Source: Virgibacillus siamensis
GTDB taxonomy: Bacteria > Bacillota > Bacilli > Bacillales > Amphibacillaceae
Direction of reading: 5' to 3'
NCBI RefSeq assembly: GCF_900162695.1
Contig: NZ_FUIH01000007.1
Coordinates: forward strand, 2,170,001 to 2,234,000
DNA length: 64,000 bases
The translations under genes and the position numbers were made by a program. Shown here in pieces: positions 1-8,331 of the stretch (its first letter is position 1; every line of letters begins with the position of its first letter). A model generated the notes under the pieces. That model was not told where the DNA came from. It saw nothing but the letters and a program-made list of their open reading frames with translations, and did not search any database.

Positions 1-411
1 AATGACGGCTTCTGAATACGTGTATGGTATGGAAAAATCATAATTAGCCTTTCGCTCCTTATTGATCCCAACTTGGTTTGCAATCATATCAAAACGTTCC
101 GCATTCAATCCGGCAAACATTGAATCCCATTGTGTTTCCCTGAATTCCACGTCAACGCCCATGCGATTGGCGACTTCACGAATAACTTCAACGTCATAGC
201 CAGTCAGTTTTCCTTCTGAATTGTGGAATGTAAACGGTGCGTAGGTTCCTTCCGTTCCGACTGTCAGTACACCGCTTTCCATCACCTTGTCATACAAGTC
301 TCCCGATTTATTTTTTGCACTATTGGTCTGACCATTTTCCTCATCAGAGCCGCATGCTGCAAGTCCAAGGACAAGCCCTGCCAATAAAAATGCATATATT
401 AATTTTTTCAT
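1..411 (-). CDS. tcyA: Amino acid (probably cystine) ABC transporter substrate-binding lipoprotein, 3' end outside window
   Basis: The first 137 residues of a periplasmic-binding-protein-type lipoprotein are present; the gene runs off the left edge. A Lys-rich start, a hydrophobic stretch and a lipobox LAAC (Cys20) indicate lipid anchoring outside the membrane. The mature part has the solute-binding (SBP_bac_3) pattern VLTVGTEGTYAPFTFH, then GYDVEVIREVANRMG and the block TQWDSMFAGL. These resemble B. subtilis TcyA (cystine binding) closely from memory. The start at 411 follows a GGGGG ribosome binding site; the ATG at 416 reads into a stop after two codons. A sigma-A promoter lies just upstream. 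The symbol is by resemblance only; other polar amino acids remain possible. Confidence 0.8.
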   Translation of the reverse strand, partial: MKKLIYAFLLAGLVLGLAACGSDEENGQTNSAKNKSGDLYDKVMESGVLTVGTEGTYAPFTFHNSEGKLTGYDVEVIREVANRMGVDVEFRETQWDSMFAGLNAERFDMIANQVGINKERKANYDFSIPYTYSEAVI

Positions 412-453
412 TTCATTACCCCCAGTAAACTTATCGGAATTAACGCCTAATTG

Positions 454-482
454 ATTATAAGGTATTCTATGCAATATGTAAA
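454..482 (-). promoter_or_regulatory. Sigma-A promoter of the cystine-binding lipoprotein gene
   Basis: On the minus strand a TTTACA -35 (477-482) and a perfect TATAAT -10 (454-459) are separated by exactly 17 bases, about 40 bases upstream of the ATG at 411. Confidence 0.75.
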
Positions 483-533
483 TAAATTGATTTGCATTCT
501 GACACTTAGGGTTTCCGAAAATGAGCTTTTCAT

Positions 534-560
534 GAAAAAAGAGCCATCGTCGCGATGGCC
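534..560 (-). terminator. Rho-independent terminator of rocA
   Basis: On the minus strand GCCATCG-cga-CGATGGC (543-559) is followed by a run of T. It lies ten bases beyond the rocA stop. Confidence 0.85.
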
Positions 561-569
561 CACTCCTCT

Positions 570-2120
570 CTATAATGTTTCTGAAACTGTTTTTGCTTCA
601 AGAAAATTTAAAAGGTAGTCCGGTCCGCCGGCTTTGGCATCTGTACCAGACATTTTGAATCCGCCAAATGGGTGGTATCCGACAATTGATGCGGTACAGC
701 CACGGTTGAAATATAAGTTTCCAACGTGGAAATCATACCTTGCCTTGTTGAGATGCTTGCGGTTATTGGAAATGACGGCACCAGTCAGGCCGTAATCCGT
801 ATTATTGGCAATATCCAGCAGTTCACTGAAGTCCTTTGCTTTGGCGAACGCAACAACCGGCCCGAAAATTTCCTCCTGCATAATGGTTGCATCCGGTTCC
901 GCATCGGCAAAAATCGTTGGATAAACATAGTACCCTTTCGAATCATCTGTTTCACCGCCAAATGCAAGTCTGCTTTCATTTTTGCCAATATCAATATAGT
1001 TTTTGATTTTATCAAACTGTTTCCGGTTAATGACACCACCCATATATGGATTTTCTGCTGCGGGATCGCCAACAGTAATTTCCTTCGCATGCTCAACCGT
1101 TTTAGCCAATACTTCATCATAAACTTCTTCATGAATAACAGCACGCGAGCATGCGGAACATTTCTGTCCCTGGAACCCGAATGCGGATTGAGCAATCGCT
1201 TCAGCAGCCAAATCCAGGTCTGCTTCATTGTCCACGATAATGGTGTCCTTTCCACCCATTTCAGCGACAACCCGCTTTAGGAAATTTTGTCCTTCCTGCA
1301 CTTCCGCAACGCGTTTATAAATCCGCGTACCTGTTTGCCTGGAGCCGGTAAAATTAATAAAGTGTGTTTTTGGATGATCAACCATGTAGTCGCCAAGTTC
1401 ATTCGGCTCACCCGGCAAGTAGTTCACAACGCCAGCAGGAAGTCCTGCCTCTTCAAGCACTTCCACAAGTTTGCAGGCAATCACTGGTGTGTTTTCTGAA
1501 GGTTTCAGGAGAACTGGATTCCCCGCTGCGATTGGGCCGACTGTTGTTCCACACACAATCGCAAATGCGAAGTTCCACGGTGGAATCGTTACTCCCGGAC
1601 CTATCGGCTGATAAAAATACGTATTATTTTCAAATGGACGGTCATTGATTTCTTTTCCTTTGCCAAGTTCAATTATCTGTCTGCCGTAATACTCCAGAAA
1701 GTCGATTGCTTCCGCAGTATCAGCATCCGCCTGGCCCCATGGTTTACCGGCCTCATACGACATCATTGCGGAAAACTCATGTTTGCGCCGGCGAACGATG
1801 GCGGCTGTTTTAAATAATACATCTGCTCTTTCTTCCGGTGAAAATTCACGCCATGTTTCAAATGCCTTGTAGGCTGCATCCATCGCCTGATCAACATGCG
1901 CCTTTTTCGCTTTGGATATAGATCCAATCAACTGAGATGTATTGGATGGGTTAAAGGATTCCAATTTGTCATCAGTAAAAATACGCTGTCCGCCGATAAT
2001 AAGCGGATATTCTTTCCCCAAATCCATACGGCGTATCCTGCTCAGTGCATCTTCATATGCCTGACGATTTTCTTCATTTGTGAAATCTGTAAATGGTTCG
2101 TGTTTATAAGACACTACCAT
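570..2120 (-). CDS. rocA: 1-pyrroline-5-carboxylate (L-glutamate gamma-semialdehyde) dehydrogenase
   Basis: NAD-dependent aldehyde dehydrogenase that oxidises glutamate gamma-semialdehyde to glutamate, the last step of proline and arginine breakdown in the cytoplasm. The 516-residue length is that of B. subtilis RocA. Visible signatures are the general-base region VVAEMGGKD, the nucleophile loop GFQGQKCSACSR, and a C-terminal YHPFGGFKMSG block typical of the P5C dehydrogenase branch. The start at 2120 is chosen because AAAGGAGG sits upstream of this ATG; an upstream in-frame ATG at 2162 has no comparable site. No other roc or put genes are adjacent, so it is monocistronic with its own terminator. 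I did not find a clear -12/-24 promoter. Confidence 0.93.
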   Translation of the reverse strand: MVVSYKHEPFTDFTNEENRQAYEDALSRIRRMDLGKEYPLIIGGQRIFTDDKLESFNPSNTSQLIGSISKAKKAHVDQAMDAAYKAFETWREFSPEERADVLFKTAAIVRRRKHEFSAMMSYEAGKPWGQADADTAEAIDFLEYYGRQIIELGKGKEINDRPFENNTYFYQPIGPGVTIPPWNFAFAIVCGTTVGPIAAGNPVLLKPSENTPVIACKLVEVLEEAGLPAGVVNYLPGEPNELGDYMVDHPKTHFINFTGSRQTGTRIYKRVAEVQEGQNFLKRVVAEMGGKDTIIVDNEADLDLAAEAIAQSAFGFQGQKCSACSRAVIHEEVYDEVLAKTVEHAKEITVGDPAAENPYMGGVINRKQFDKIKNYIDIGKNESRLAFGGETDDSKGYYVYPTIFADAEPDATIMQEEIFGPVVAFAKAKDFSELLDIANNTDYGLTGAVISNNRKHLNKARYDFHVGNLYFNRGCTASIVGYHPFGGFKMSGTDAKAGGPDYLLNFLEAKTVSETL

Positions 2121-2207
2121 TTGAAAAACCTCCTTTGTGATAGGCATTCGACTAATATGCATACCTACTTAAGGATTTATCACAAAATGTTTTCTGTTAA
2201 ACATGCA

Positions 2208-2663
2208 CTATGTTATAGCAGGTTCACGATCAGCAATGCTGTCCGCGACCGCTTTTGTGAATCTTTCTGTTGTTTTCGGAACGAGCTGCTTTAAAACCGG
2301 ATTCAATACTGCACCGGTCCAGCCTTTTGCGGTAACCTGAAGGCAGCCCGTCATAACAGTCTTCCGGTCATGAACTTTTTTAGCTTTAAAATATCCGTCT
2401 CCGGAAAAGTTTTCATTTAACCCGGTTACAGTAAATGATATCCGTTCAGGTTCTTGAATTCCGGTAATATCCAGCTGCATCCGAATTTCTTTTTGCACAA
2501 ATCCGACCTCACCTTTTGCCTGCCAGACAGATCGGGTATTGCTCTGAATTTCATGATTAACATATCCGGGAATTAATGGTGCCAAATTATTAACATCCGA
2601 TACAAATGACCAGACATTGCGTATCGGCACATTCAGTTCCAAATAATACTTACCATACGGCAT
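2208..2663 (-). CDS. CoxG/SRPBCC family protein (carbon monoxide dehydrogenase subunit G-like)
   Basis: A 151-residue cytoplasmic protein with the START/SRPBCC-like pattern of the CoxG family. It begins GKYYLELNVPIRNVWSFVSD (helix-grip start), has a central GEVGFVQKEIRMQLDI segment, and ends with a GNP-like helix containing KTTERFTKAVADSI. CoxG proteins bind membranes or small hydrophobic ligands; in organisms without CO dehydrogenase the role is unknown, and no coxSLM genes are seen here. The start at 2663 follows GGGGGAGG. It lies between rocA and a drug/metabolite transporter, all on the minus strand, with no obvious functional link. Confidence 0.75.
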   Translation of the reverse strand: MPYGKYYLELNVPIRNVWSFVSDVNNLAPLIPGYVNHEIQSNTRSVWQAKGEVGFVQKEIRMQLDITGIQEPERISFTVTGLNENFSGDGYFKAKKVHDRKTVMTGCLQVTAKGWTGAVLNPVLKQLVPKTTERFTKAVADSIADREPAIT

Positions 2664-2732
2664 ATACGATCCTCCCCCACGGTAATAAATGCACATTCAT
2701 TACTGTATGCACGAAAAAACTGGTTAGAAGTA

Positions 2733-3635
2733 TTATTTTGAGAAATTCGTTTGGCTAACTCGCCGCCTGCGCTCAAACGCATTCACCAAAATGACACTCG
2801 CAATGGCAATAATTCCGCCTGCAACAGATAACAGGCTGGGCAGTTCATTGAGCCATATCCAAGCAACGAGAATGGCAAAAACCGGTTCAACATACATCAT
2901 ACTCGTTACAGCTCCGGCTTCACCTGAAGATAATGCTATTGCCCACGTTACATAAGCGATTGCTGCTGGAAAAACACCAACATATATTGCCGACAAATTA
3001 GCTTCCAGTGTTGCTCCTTGAATACTTTCAAATAAACCTGGAGAAAAAACAAAAAATGGCAGTGTTCCCGCCCATGTGAAATACGCTGTTAATTCAATCG
3101 GTCGGTAGCGCGTAAGCAACGGTTTCTGAAAAACAAAAAAGGCCGACGTTGCCATCGATGCAATTATAATCAGCAATGCCCCTGATGAAATACCGAACGA
3201 TGCACCAGGTGAACCGAGTGTAATCAGAAAAATCCCCAGGAAGCCGACACCGAGTCCAATCCAGCCAAAAAGACTCGGACGCTCTTTCAGGAAAATCGCG
3301 GCGATAATTGCAGTGAAAATCGGTGCAGAGGCAACAAGCATCGCCGTTGTACCAGCCGGGACCGTTTGTTCACCAAAGGTAATTCCAATATGATAAACAC
3401 TGATACCAACCCAGCCAAGCAGTAAAATTTTCACAAGATCTTTTTTCGCCGGCAGCCGGAATTTTGTTCCCGGCCAAAGTGCATACACCAAAAATACTGC
3501 CGATGCTATCAAAAACCTTGTCAGCACAAGATGACCGGAACTGTAGCCACCATGCAAACTGGCCCGGATGGCAGCAAACGTCGACCCCCAAATGACAATC
3601 GTAACCGACGCCATCATAAACGCCCATTTATTCAC
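2733..3635 (-). CDS. EamA-family (DMT superfamily) transporter
   Basis: About 300 residues with ten hydrophobic segments arranged as two EamA repeats. The first repeat carries the family motif WGSTFAAIR near the N-terminus and EQTVPAGTTAMLVASAPIFT; the second carries AAIAYVTWAIALSSG and YVEPVFAILVAWIWLNE. Such proteins export metabolites or amino acids from the cytoplasmic membrane; the substrate cannot be read from sequence. GTG starts are available at 3641 and 3635; the latter is eight bases from the GGGGG site and is preferred. It is followed by a repeat palindrome and a bidirectional hairpin separating it from the next unit. Confidence 0.88.
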   Translation of the reverse strand: MNKWAFMMASVTIVIWGSTFAAIRASLHGGYSSGHLVLTRFLIASAVFLVYALWPGTKFRLPAKKDLVKILLLGWVGISVYHIGITFGEQTVPAGTTAMLVASAPIFTAIIAAIFLKERPSLFGWIGLGVGFLGIFLITLGSPGASFGISSGALLIIIASMATSAFFVFQKPLLTRYRPIELTAYFTWAGTLPFFVFSPGLFESIQGATLEANLSAIYVGVFPAAIAYVTWAIALSSGEAGAVTSMMYVEPVFAILVAWIWLNELPSLLSVAGGIIAIASVILVNAFERRRRVSQTNFSK

Positions 3636-3673
3636 ATCCACTGCCCCCTCTCTAATTTATCCATTATACAAAT

Positions 3674-3708
3674 AAAATTCGGGCGGTGCCAGGCACCACC
3701 CGAATTTT
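3674..3708. repeat. REP-like intergenic palindrome, copy 1 (symmetric form)
   Basis: AAAATTC GGGcGGTGCC a GGCACCaCCC GAATTTT forms a 17-base-pair stem with one mismatch and a single-base loop. It is the only copy in the left 40 kb; see the finding on this family. Confidence 0.85.
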
Positions 3709-3715
3709 TTCGAAA

Positions 3716-3745
3716 AAATATCATAGTGCTCGGACTATGATATTT
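3716..3745. terminator. Bidirectional terminator hairpin
   Basis: AAATATCATAGT-gctcgg-ACTATGATATTT is a perfect 12-base-pair stem. Flanking A and T tracts let it stop transcription of the flavin reductase gene upstream on the minus strand. Confidence 0.7.
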
Positions 3746-3762
3746 CGGATTAAATCCTATTT

Positions 3763-4473
3763 TTAGTAGCCGGAAAATTCTTCGGCACGGATGTTATCTT
3801 CGTTTGCTCCGGCATCAACAAGCAATTGATACATGGCTTTCACCATGCCGGCGGGTCCAGCCAAATAATAAATCGGTTTGCTTATGTCGGACACATGTCG
3901 CTTGAGCATATCAGCATCAATATGACCGCTTTCGCCGCTCCAGTCATTCGACTGTGTCATGACAGGCACAAATTTGAAATTCTGGTTTTGATCTTCAAAT
4001 TTTTCAAAATCTGCCATGAATGGCGCATCATCCGGGGTATGATTGGAATACAGCAATGTCATGTCATGTGAAGTCTGGTTCTTCGTTGCCTCAGCAATCA
4101 TGCTTCGTATTGGCGTGATTCCAATACCTCCAATCAAAAATACAGCCGGTGTTGATTCGGTTTTATGCAATGTAAAATTCCCGTGTGGACCGTCAAATTT
4201 CACTTCAGTCCCTTCAGGCATATCCTTCAGTACCCGTTTGTATGCAGAATCACGCATCCGTGTCGCCGTAACCAGCTTATTTTCGGATGGAGCACATACA
4301 AACGAAAATGCCCTTGTATTGCCATCCTCATCCGTTACACCCGGATCAATCAACGTGAAATCACCAAACTGACCGGCCCGAAACTCAAATCCATCCGGCA
4401 TTTCCCAATGGAACGCCATTGTATCGTTTGCGACTGTTTCTTTTTTAAGTAATTTAATCGTATCTGCAGACAT
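3763..4473 (-). CDS. FAD-dependent oxidoreductase of the ferredoxin-NADP reductase superfamily
   Basis: A 236-residue single-module flavin reductase. The N-terminal FAD barrel has a RAFSF-type (RxxS) flavin phosphate motif in NTRAFSFVCAP; the NAD(P) domain shows FLIGGIGITPIRSM (GGxGxTP) and ends EEFSGY, where the terminal aromatic residue stacks on flavin in this superfamily. No iron-sulfur cysteine cluster is present, so the electron acceptor must be separate or diffusible. The ATG at 4473 has AAGGAG at suitable spacing; the TTG at 4482 directly abuts the ribosome site and is rejected. It is expressed alone. Confidence 0.85.
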   Translation of the reverse strand: MSADTIKLLKKETVANDTMAFHWEMPDGFEFRAGQFGDFTLIDPGVTDEDGNTRAFSFVCAPSENKLVTATRMRDSAYKRVLKDMPEGTEVKFDGPHGNFTLHKTESTPAVFLIGGIGITPIRSMIAEATKNQTSHDMTLLYSNHTPDDAPFMADFEKFEDQNQNFKFVPVMTQSNDWSGESGHIDADMLKRHVSDISKPIYYLAGPAGMVKAMYQLLVDAGANEDNIRAEEFSGY

Positions 4474-4618
4474 CGTATTCAACTCCTTCTAAACCAAAAA
4501 ATGGACTCATTATAAATCAGTCTATTTATCTTTTCCCTAAATATACCAATGTAAACAGCCTGTCGAAAAAAAGAACCGAAAGACTATTTAGGTCCCAGCA
4601 CTGCATTACAAAACAACT

Positions 4619-5995
4619 TTACTTTGAAACATCCACAGTGTAATCGGCCAAAAGTCTTGCACCGAATCCGGATGCTGCCTTTGAGTAGTATCCATTTTCC
4701 TGACTTGCCATTACACCCGCCATATCAATGTGCAGCCATCGGCAATTTTCCGGAACAAATCGTCGCAAAAACAGCGCAGCTACAATCGATCCGGCTTCAC
4801 CTTTTCCGCTCGTATTATTGAAATCCGCATAGTCACTATCCAAATAATTGTCATATGCATCAACAAGCGGCATCGGCCAATTAAAATCACCATTTTTCCG
4901 GCCAATTTCATGCATCTTCCGGGAAAGATCCACGTCCCCGAAGACGCCAGCAAGTTTTGAGCCAAGTGCATTGCCAATCGATCCGGTTAACGTTGCAATA
5001 TCTACCACGTACGAAGCCTCCAGCTCACCTGCCCGAATCAAACCGTCTGCCAAAATCAGCCTTCCTTCCGCATCTGTGTTTCCAACCTGCACATTTAATC
5101 CATTTTTATAATGAATGACATCGCCTGGAATAACAGCTTTACGGTCGGGCATATTTTCCACAATCGGAATCAGTGCCACAACATTTACATCGGCATTGGA
5201 TTCACTGAGCAGCTTCATTGCACCAAGAACTGCCGCGGAACCGCCCATATCCATACGCATGCCGCTGATATCTTTGCCCCTTTTCAACGTTATCCCGCCA
5301 GAATCAAATGTAACGCCTTTGCCGACTAGTGCAATAAGCGGTTTAGTTTCATCCCCGCGATACATTAGTTCAACAAAGGACGGCTCATGGATACTGCCGC
5401 GGCAAACGGTCAGAACACCATTCATCTTTCTATTTACAATTTCCGCTTTATCTAATACATTCACTTCCACATCTGTTCCATCAAACTCTTTTTGAATAAT
5501 CGATGGAAACGTAGATGGACTTAAAGCACTGGGAATCTCATTTGTCACATCACGGGAAAAAGCCATTGCCGCTGCACGGATTTTCCCTGCCTCTACAAAA
5601 GTCTGCTTCCCTTCCAAAACTTGCAATTCGGTCTTAAACGATTCCTGATCAGATTTGTAACGTAAAAATTGGTACGCCCCAAGTTCCCATCCTTCCACAA
5701 AAGCTGTCAGCACATCACCTGCATTCAGTTCATCAAATGCTTTTGTCAGCCGGCTGGCATGAACAACAGCTTTTTCGATTTTCTGTTTGCGTAATGAACG
5801 TGCGATATCACCTGCTGTCATCCGTACTTGATCGTACGATTGATTTGATGCACCAGGGGCTTTTATTGCCACTAACATCTCATTATCTAAAAAAATTATA
5901 GAATATGAATTCATACTGTTATGAACCTGCTCACTGACAATCGCACTATCTTTTATTTTGTCATCCGTAGAAAATACAATCGATGTTTTAACCAT
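4619..5995 (-). CDS. pepA: Leucyl aminopeptidase (M17 family)
   Basis: Cytosolic di-zinc/manganese aminopeptidase that removes N-terminal residues from peptides; the active form in the family is a hexamer. At 458 residues it is slightly short for M17. The N-terminal half is the variable macro-like domain. The catalytic half carries LVGKGVTFDSGGITLKRG (metal and catalytic lysine), MRMDMGGSAAVLG, and the diagnostic NTDAEGRLILADGL. All metal-binding positions I can recognise are intact. AAGGGGGAA precedes the ATG at 5995. B. subtilis calls its M17 enzyme YuiE; the symbol here denotes the family. Confidence 0.93.
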   Translation of the reverse strand: MVKTSIVFSTDDKIKDSAIVSEQVHNSMNSYSIIFLDNEMLVAIKAPGASNQSYDQVRMTAGDIARSLRKQKIEKAVVHASRLTKAFDELNAGDVLTAFVEGWELGAYQFLRYKSDQESFKTELQVLEGKQTFVEAGKIRAAAMAFSRDVTNEIPSALSPSTFPSIIQKEFDGTDVEVNVLDKAEIVNRKMNGVLTVCRGSIHEPSFVELMYRGDETKPLIALVGKGVTFDSGGITLKRGKDISGMRMDMGGSAAVLGAMKLLSESNADVNVVALIPIVENMPDRKAVIPGDVIHYKNGLNVQVGNTDAEGRLILADGLIRAGELEASYVVDIATLTGSIGNALGSKLAGVFGDVDLSRKMHEIGRKNGDFNWPMPLVDAYDNYLDSDYADFNNTSGKGEAGSIVAALFLRRFVPENCRWLHIDMAGVMASQENGYYSKAASGFGARLLADYTVDVSK

Positions 5996-6066
5996 TACTG
6001 TCTTCCCCCTTCTTGTGAATAATATCTATTTCGACATACGAAAGAAAAATCCTGCAACTAAATTTT

Positions 6067-6756
6067 TTAATGACCCGTCCAGTTCATAATTTGCTGCATC
6101 GCTTTCACATCAAATCCATTCTGAAAAGAGCCTCCCAACCGGACTGCCTTTCCGAAATGATATTCGTCCGCTCTGACAAAACTATGTATACTGCGGATAT
6201 TTTCAGGTGACAAACCCGCTCCTGGCATAATCTTCGGTCCATCCATTTCCCTGGACAGTTCCACGAGCGATCGCAATTGGTCTTTCCCGTGTTCACAGTC
6301 ACGTTCTCCGCCGGATGTCAAAATTCGTTTGACATGTGACTTATATTTTGCAAGCACCCGATATGCAGCTTTTTGTGATACGGCTTCATCAAATGCGCGA
6401 TGGAAAGTAATATCCAGCTGTGGCGCCATCTCAATAATTTCCATTAATTTATTTTCATCAATCGTATGGTCATCCCGCAAAGCACCAAACACAATGCCGC
6501 TTCCACCTAAATCCAGTATGGCTTTAACATCTTCCCGGATTATTTCCATATCTTCTAATGAGTATGAAAAACTATAACTATGTGGGCGAACCATCACCTG
6601 TACAGGGATGGTAACACTCCCAATTACCTGTTTAAGTGTACCGATACTTGGTGTTAGACCACCTTCCTGAATGGCTGAAACCAGTTCCACCCGGTCTGCA
6701 CCGCATTTTTCCGCCTCTATGGCTTCCTGTTTATTTTGTACAATTACTTCAAGCAT
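6067..6756 (-). CDS. cutC: CutC family protein (copper homeostasis protein CutC)
   Basis: A 229-residue TIM-barrel protein of the CutC family. Signatures are the opening LEVIVQNKQEAIEAEKCGADRVEL, the block GGLTPS, the copper-binding-like MVRPHSYSFSYS, and the ITFHRAFD motif followed by RILTSGG. CutC was linked to copper tolerance in E. coli, but its biochemical function is unsettled. The gene lies directly downstream of a decayed asparaginase gene on the same strand. AAGGAATG is a modest ribosome site. No copper regulator or transporter is adjacent. Confidence 0.9.
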   Translation of the reverse strand: MLEVIVQNKQEAIEAEKCGADRVELVSAIQEGGLTPSIGTLKQVIGSVTIPVQVMVRPHSYSFSYSLEDMEIIREDVKAILDLGGSGIVFGALRDDHTIDENKLMEIIEMAPQLDITFHRAFDEAVSQKAAYRVLAKYKSHVKRILTSGGERDCEHGKDQLRSLVELSREMDGPKIMPGAGLSPENIRSIHSFVRADEYHFGKAVRLGGSFQNGFDVKAMQQIMNWTGH

Positions 6757-6769
6757 AATCCGTCATTCC

Positions 6770-7002
6770 TTACACGTAAATTTTTGTTTCGCCAACTATT
6801 TTTCCATTATCATTAAAAATTTCATGCGCCGTACTTTAGCAGCCGATATTGGTTTCATGGCCGAACGATAAAAGACCTGCTCATAAATATCTCCCTTTTC
6901 ATAGATCACGTCCTGTTGCGCATTCACCGCGCAAACCAATCCCTGATGCAAATTTTCGAGTTTTCCACCCCTGTATTCTTCTGCGATGATTTGGTGTGTC
7001 AT
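6770..7002 (-). pseudogene. Internally deleted remnant of an L-asparaginase II family gene
   Basis: The start, with a good AGAGGAG site, encodes THQIIAEEYRGGKLENLHQG and later YEQVFYRSAMKP. These match the N-terminus of the L-asparaginase II family (EEYRGG.lEn.H.G and fFRSaaKP). Soon after, the frame ends at 6796. Shifting the frame near the junction reads HEIFNDNGKIVGETKIYV and then a stop at 6770, which resembles the family's C-terminal (N.rG.vVGei) tail. Roughly 250 central residues are therefore missing, with a frame change at the join. The reading frame left is 68 codons and cannot encode an active enzyme. Family assignment is from remembered motifs. Confidence 0.65.
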
Positions 7003-7077
7003 TGATATCTCTCCTCTTTTGCCTTTCCGGCATCGATGTTCACATAAGAATGGCCTTTATAAGACCATTCTTTTGAT

Positions 7078-7953
7078 TTACTCCTCAAACAACTTAATCA
7101 GGGCCTGTGTTCCGCTGTCTTCCTCGCCTTTTTCAGCAAGTTCCCTATATAATTCAAGCGATAGTTTCAGTCCCGGTGCGGAAAATCCCATATCCTTAGC
7201 TGACTCAAGTGCTATAGCCATATCTTTAATAAAATGTTTTACATAAAAACCCGGTGCATAGTCACCCTTAAGCATTCGCGGAGCAAGCTTGGACAGTGAA
7301 AAACTGCCGGCAGCCCCCGTTGAAATGCTGTCCAGAACCCTGGATGGATTCAGGCCAGCCTTTTTTGCATATACTATTGCTTCACAGACGCCAATCATAT
7401 TTGTAGCAATCGCAATCTGATTCGCCAGTTTCGTATGCTGGCCAGCACCAGCCTCCCCCTGCAAAATAATGTTTTCACCAAGCACATCAAATATTGGGAA
7501 AATGTCATCAAACACGTTTTGCTCACCACCGGTCATTATGGCAAGTGTTCCATTTTTTGCACCGACATCGCCGCCGGACACAGGTGCATCCATTGCGTGA
7601 AGTCCCCGTTCTGATGCTCTATTGTAAATTTCCGTGGCAAGTGCCGGTTTCGAAGTTGTCATATCAATCACATATGTACCCGCCCTGGCGTTTTCCAATA
7701 TACCACCGCTGCCAAAATAAACTCTCTCCACATCGGAAGGGTAGCCAACCATTGTAATCACAAGATCGGATGCTTGAGCCAGCTCTGCAACTGAATCTTT
7801 CCAGGCTGCACCGTTTTCCAATAATTCTGCTGCCTTTTGCTTTGTACGTGTATAAACATGAATCGAATATCCAGCATCCAGCAGATTTTGGGCCATACTT
7901 TTCCCCATTACACCTGTACCAATCATTCCAATTTTCACATTCGTTGGTAACAT
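7078..7953 (-). CDS. ykwC: 3-hydroxyisobutyrate dehydrogenase-family protein (YkwC-like)
   Basis: NAD(P)-dependent beta-hydroxyacid dehydrogenase of 291 residues. The Rossmann start IGMIGTGVMGKSMAQNLL, the substrate loop DAPVSGGDVGAKNGTL and the catalytic-lysine region GAGQHTKLANQI are all intact. The sequence is close to B. subtilis YkwC, including VTMVGYPSDVE-type and YVKHFIKDM segments. The physiological substrate is uncertain (3-hydroxyisobutyrate, tartronate semialdehyde or a related acid). The ATG at 7953 has GGGGGAGG eight bases upstream, better than the TTG at 7956. It is the first gene of a possible minus-strand run towards the asparaginase remnant and cutC. Confidence 0.87.
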   Translation of the reverse strand: MLPTNVKIGMIGTGVMGKSMAQNLLDAGYSIHVYTRTKQKAAELLENGAAWKDSVAELAQASDLVITMVGYPSDVERVYFGSGGILENARAGTYVIDMTTSKPALATEIYNRASERGLHAMDAPVSGGDVGAKNGTLAIMTGGEQNVFDDIFPIFDVLGENIILQGEAGAGQHTKLANQIAIATNMIGVCEAIVYAKKAGLNPSRVLDSISTGAAGSFSLSKLAPRMLKGDYAPGFYVKHFIKDMAIALESAKDMGFSAPGLKLSLELYRELAEKGEEDSGTQALIKLFEE

Positions 7954-8014
7954 CAATTATGCCTCCCCCTTTTTTCTGACTATTACCTATATTATAGCGC
8001 ATTTTCCAACAATA

Positions 8015-8042
8015 GAAAAAGCTCCTTCCGAGAAAGAGCTTC
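8015..8042 (-). terminator. Rho-independent terminator of the 64-residue protein gene
   Basis: On the minus strand AGCTCtTTC-tc-GGAAgGAGCT is followed by five T, right after the stop at 8047. Confidence 0.7.
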
Positions 8043-8046
8043 TATG

Positions 8047-8241
8047 TTATGATTTTCGATTGTCCATGGACTCCTGATTTTTCTCTCGGACTGCTTCTGA
8101 ATCCGTATCACTGTAAATGTCCGTATTATGCCCCCCTGTGGTCCGCGCAATAAACGCTTTGGCTTCGTTATAGGTAAGCCCGGAACGCCTGCTTTGTTCG
8201 AGCGTTTCCTCTTGTGATAGCGATTGTTTTTTATCCTGCAT
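8047..8241 (-). CDS. Small hydrophilic protein of unknown function (64 aa)
   Basis: I do not recognise a named family with confidence. The product is hydrophilic and Glu/Gln/Ser/Asp-rich, with a central LTYNEAKAFIARTTGGHNTD segment that looks conserved, and no membrane segment or cysteine. The ATG at 8241 is preceded by AATGGAGG; that site can pair with CCTCCATT further upstream in the leader (8249-8282), which may limit translation. A clear terminator follows. Its composition resembles small spore or stress proteins of Bacillaceae, but that is only a guess. Confidence 0.6.
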   Translation of the reverse strand: MQDKKQSLSQEETLEQSRRSGLTYNEAKAFIARTTGGHNTDIYSDTDSEAVREKNQESMDNRKS

Positions 8242-8248
8242 CAAAAAA

Positions 8249-8282
8249 CCTCCATTCGTTTTTTTATGATGTCCAATGGAGG
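8249..8282 (-). promoter_or_regulatory. Leader hairpin that can mask the ribosome binding site
   Basis: On the minus strand CCTCCATT (8275-8282) and AATGGAGG (8249-8256) are perfectly complementary across an 18-base loop. The 3' arm is the Shine-Dalgarno of the 64-residue gene. Confidence 0.45.
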
Positions 8283-8331
8283 CGATTTTTACAAATAATA
8301 TATTGTTGAACTGTACTTTTTACTAAAGCTG

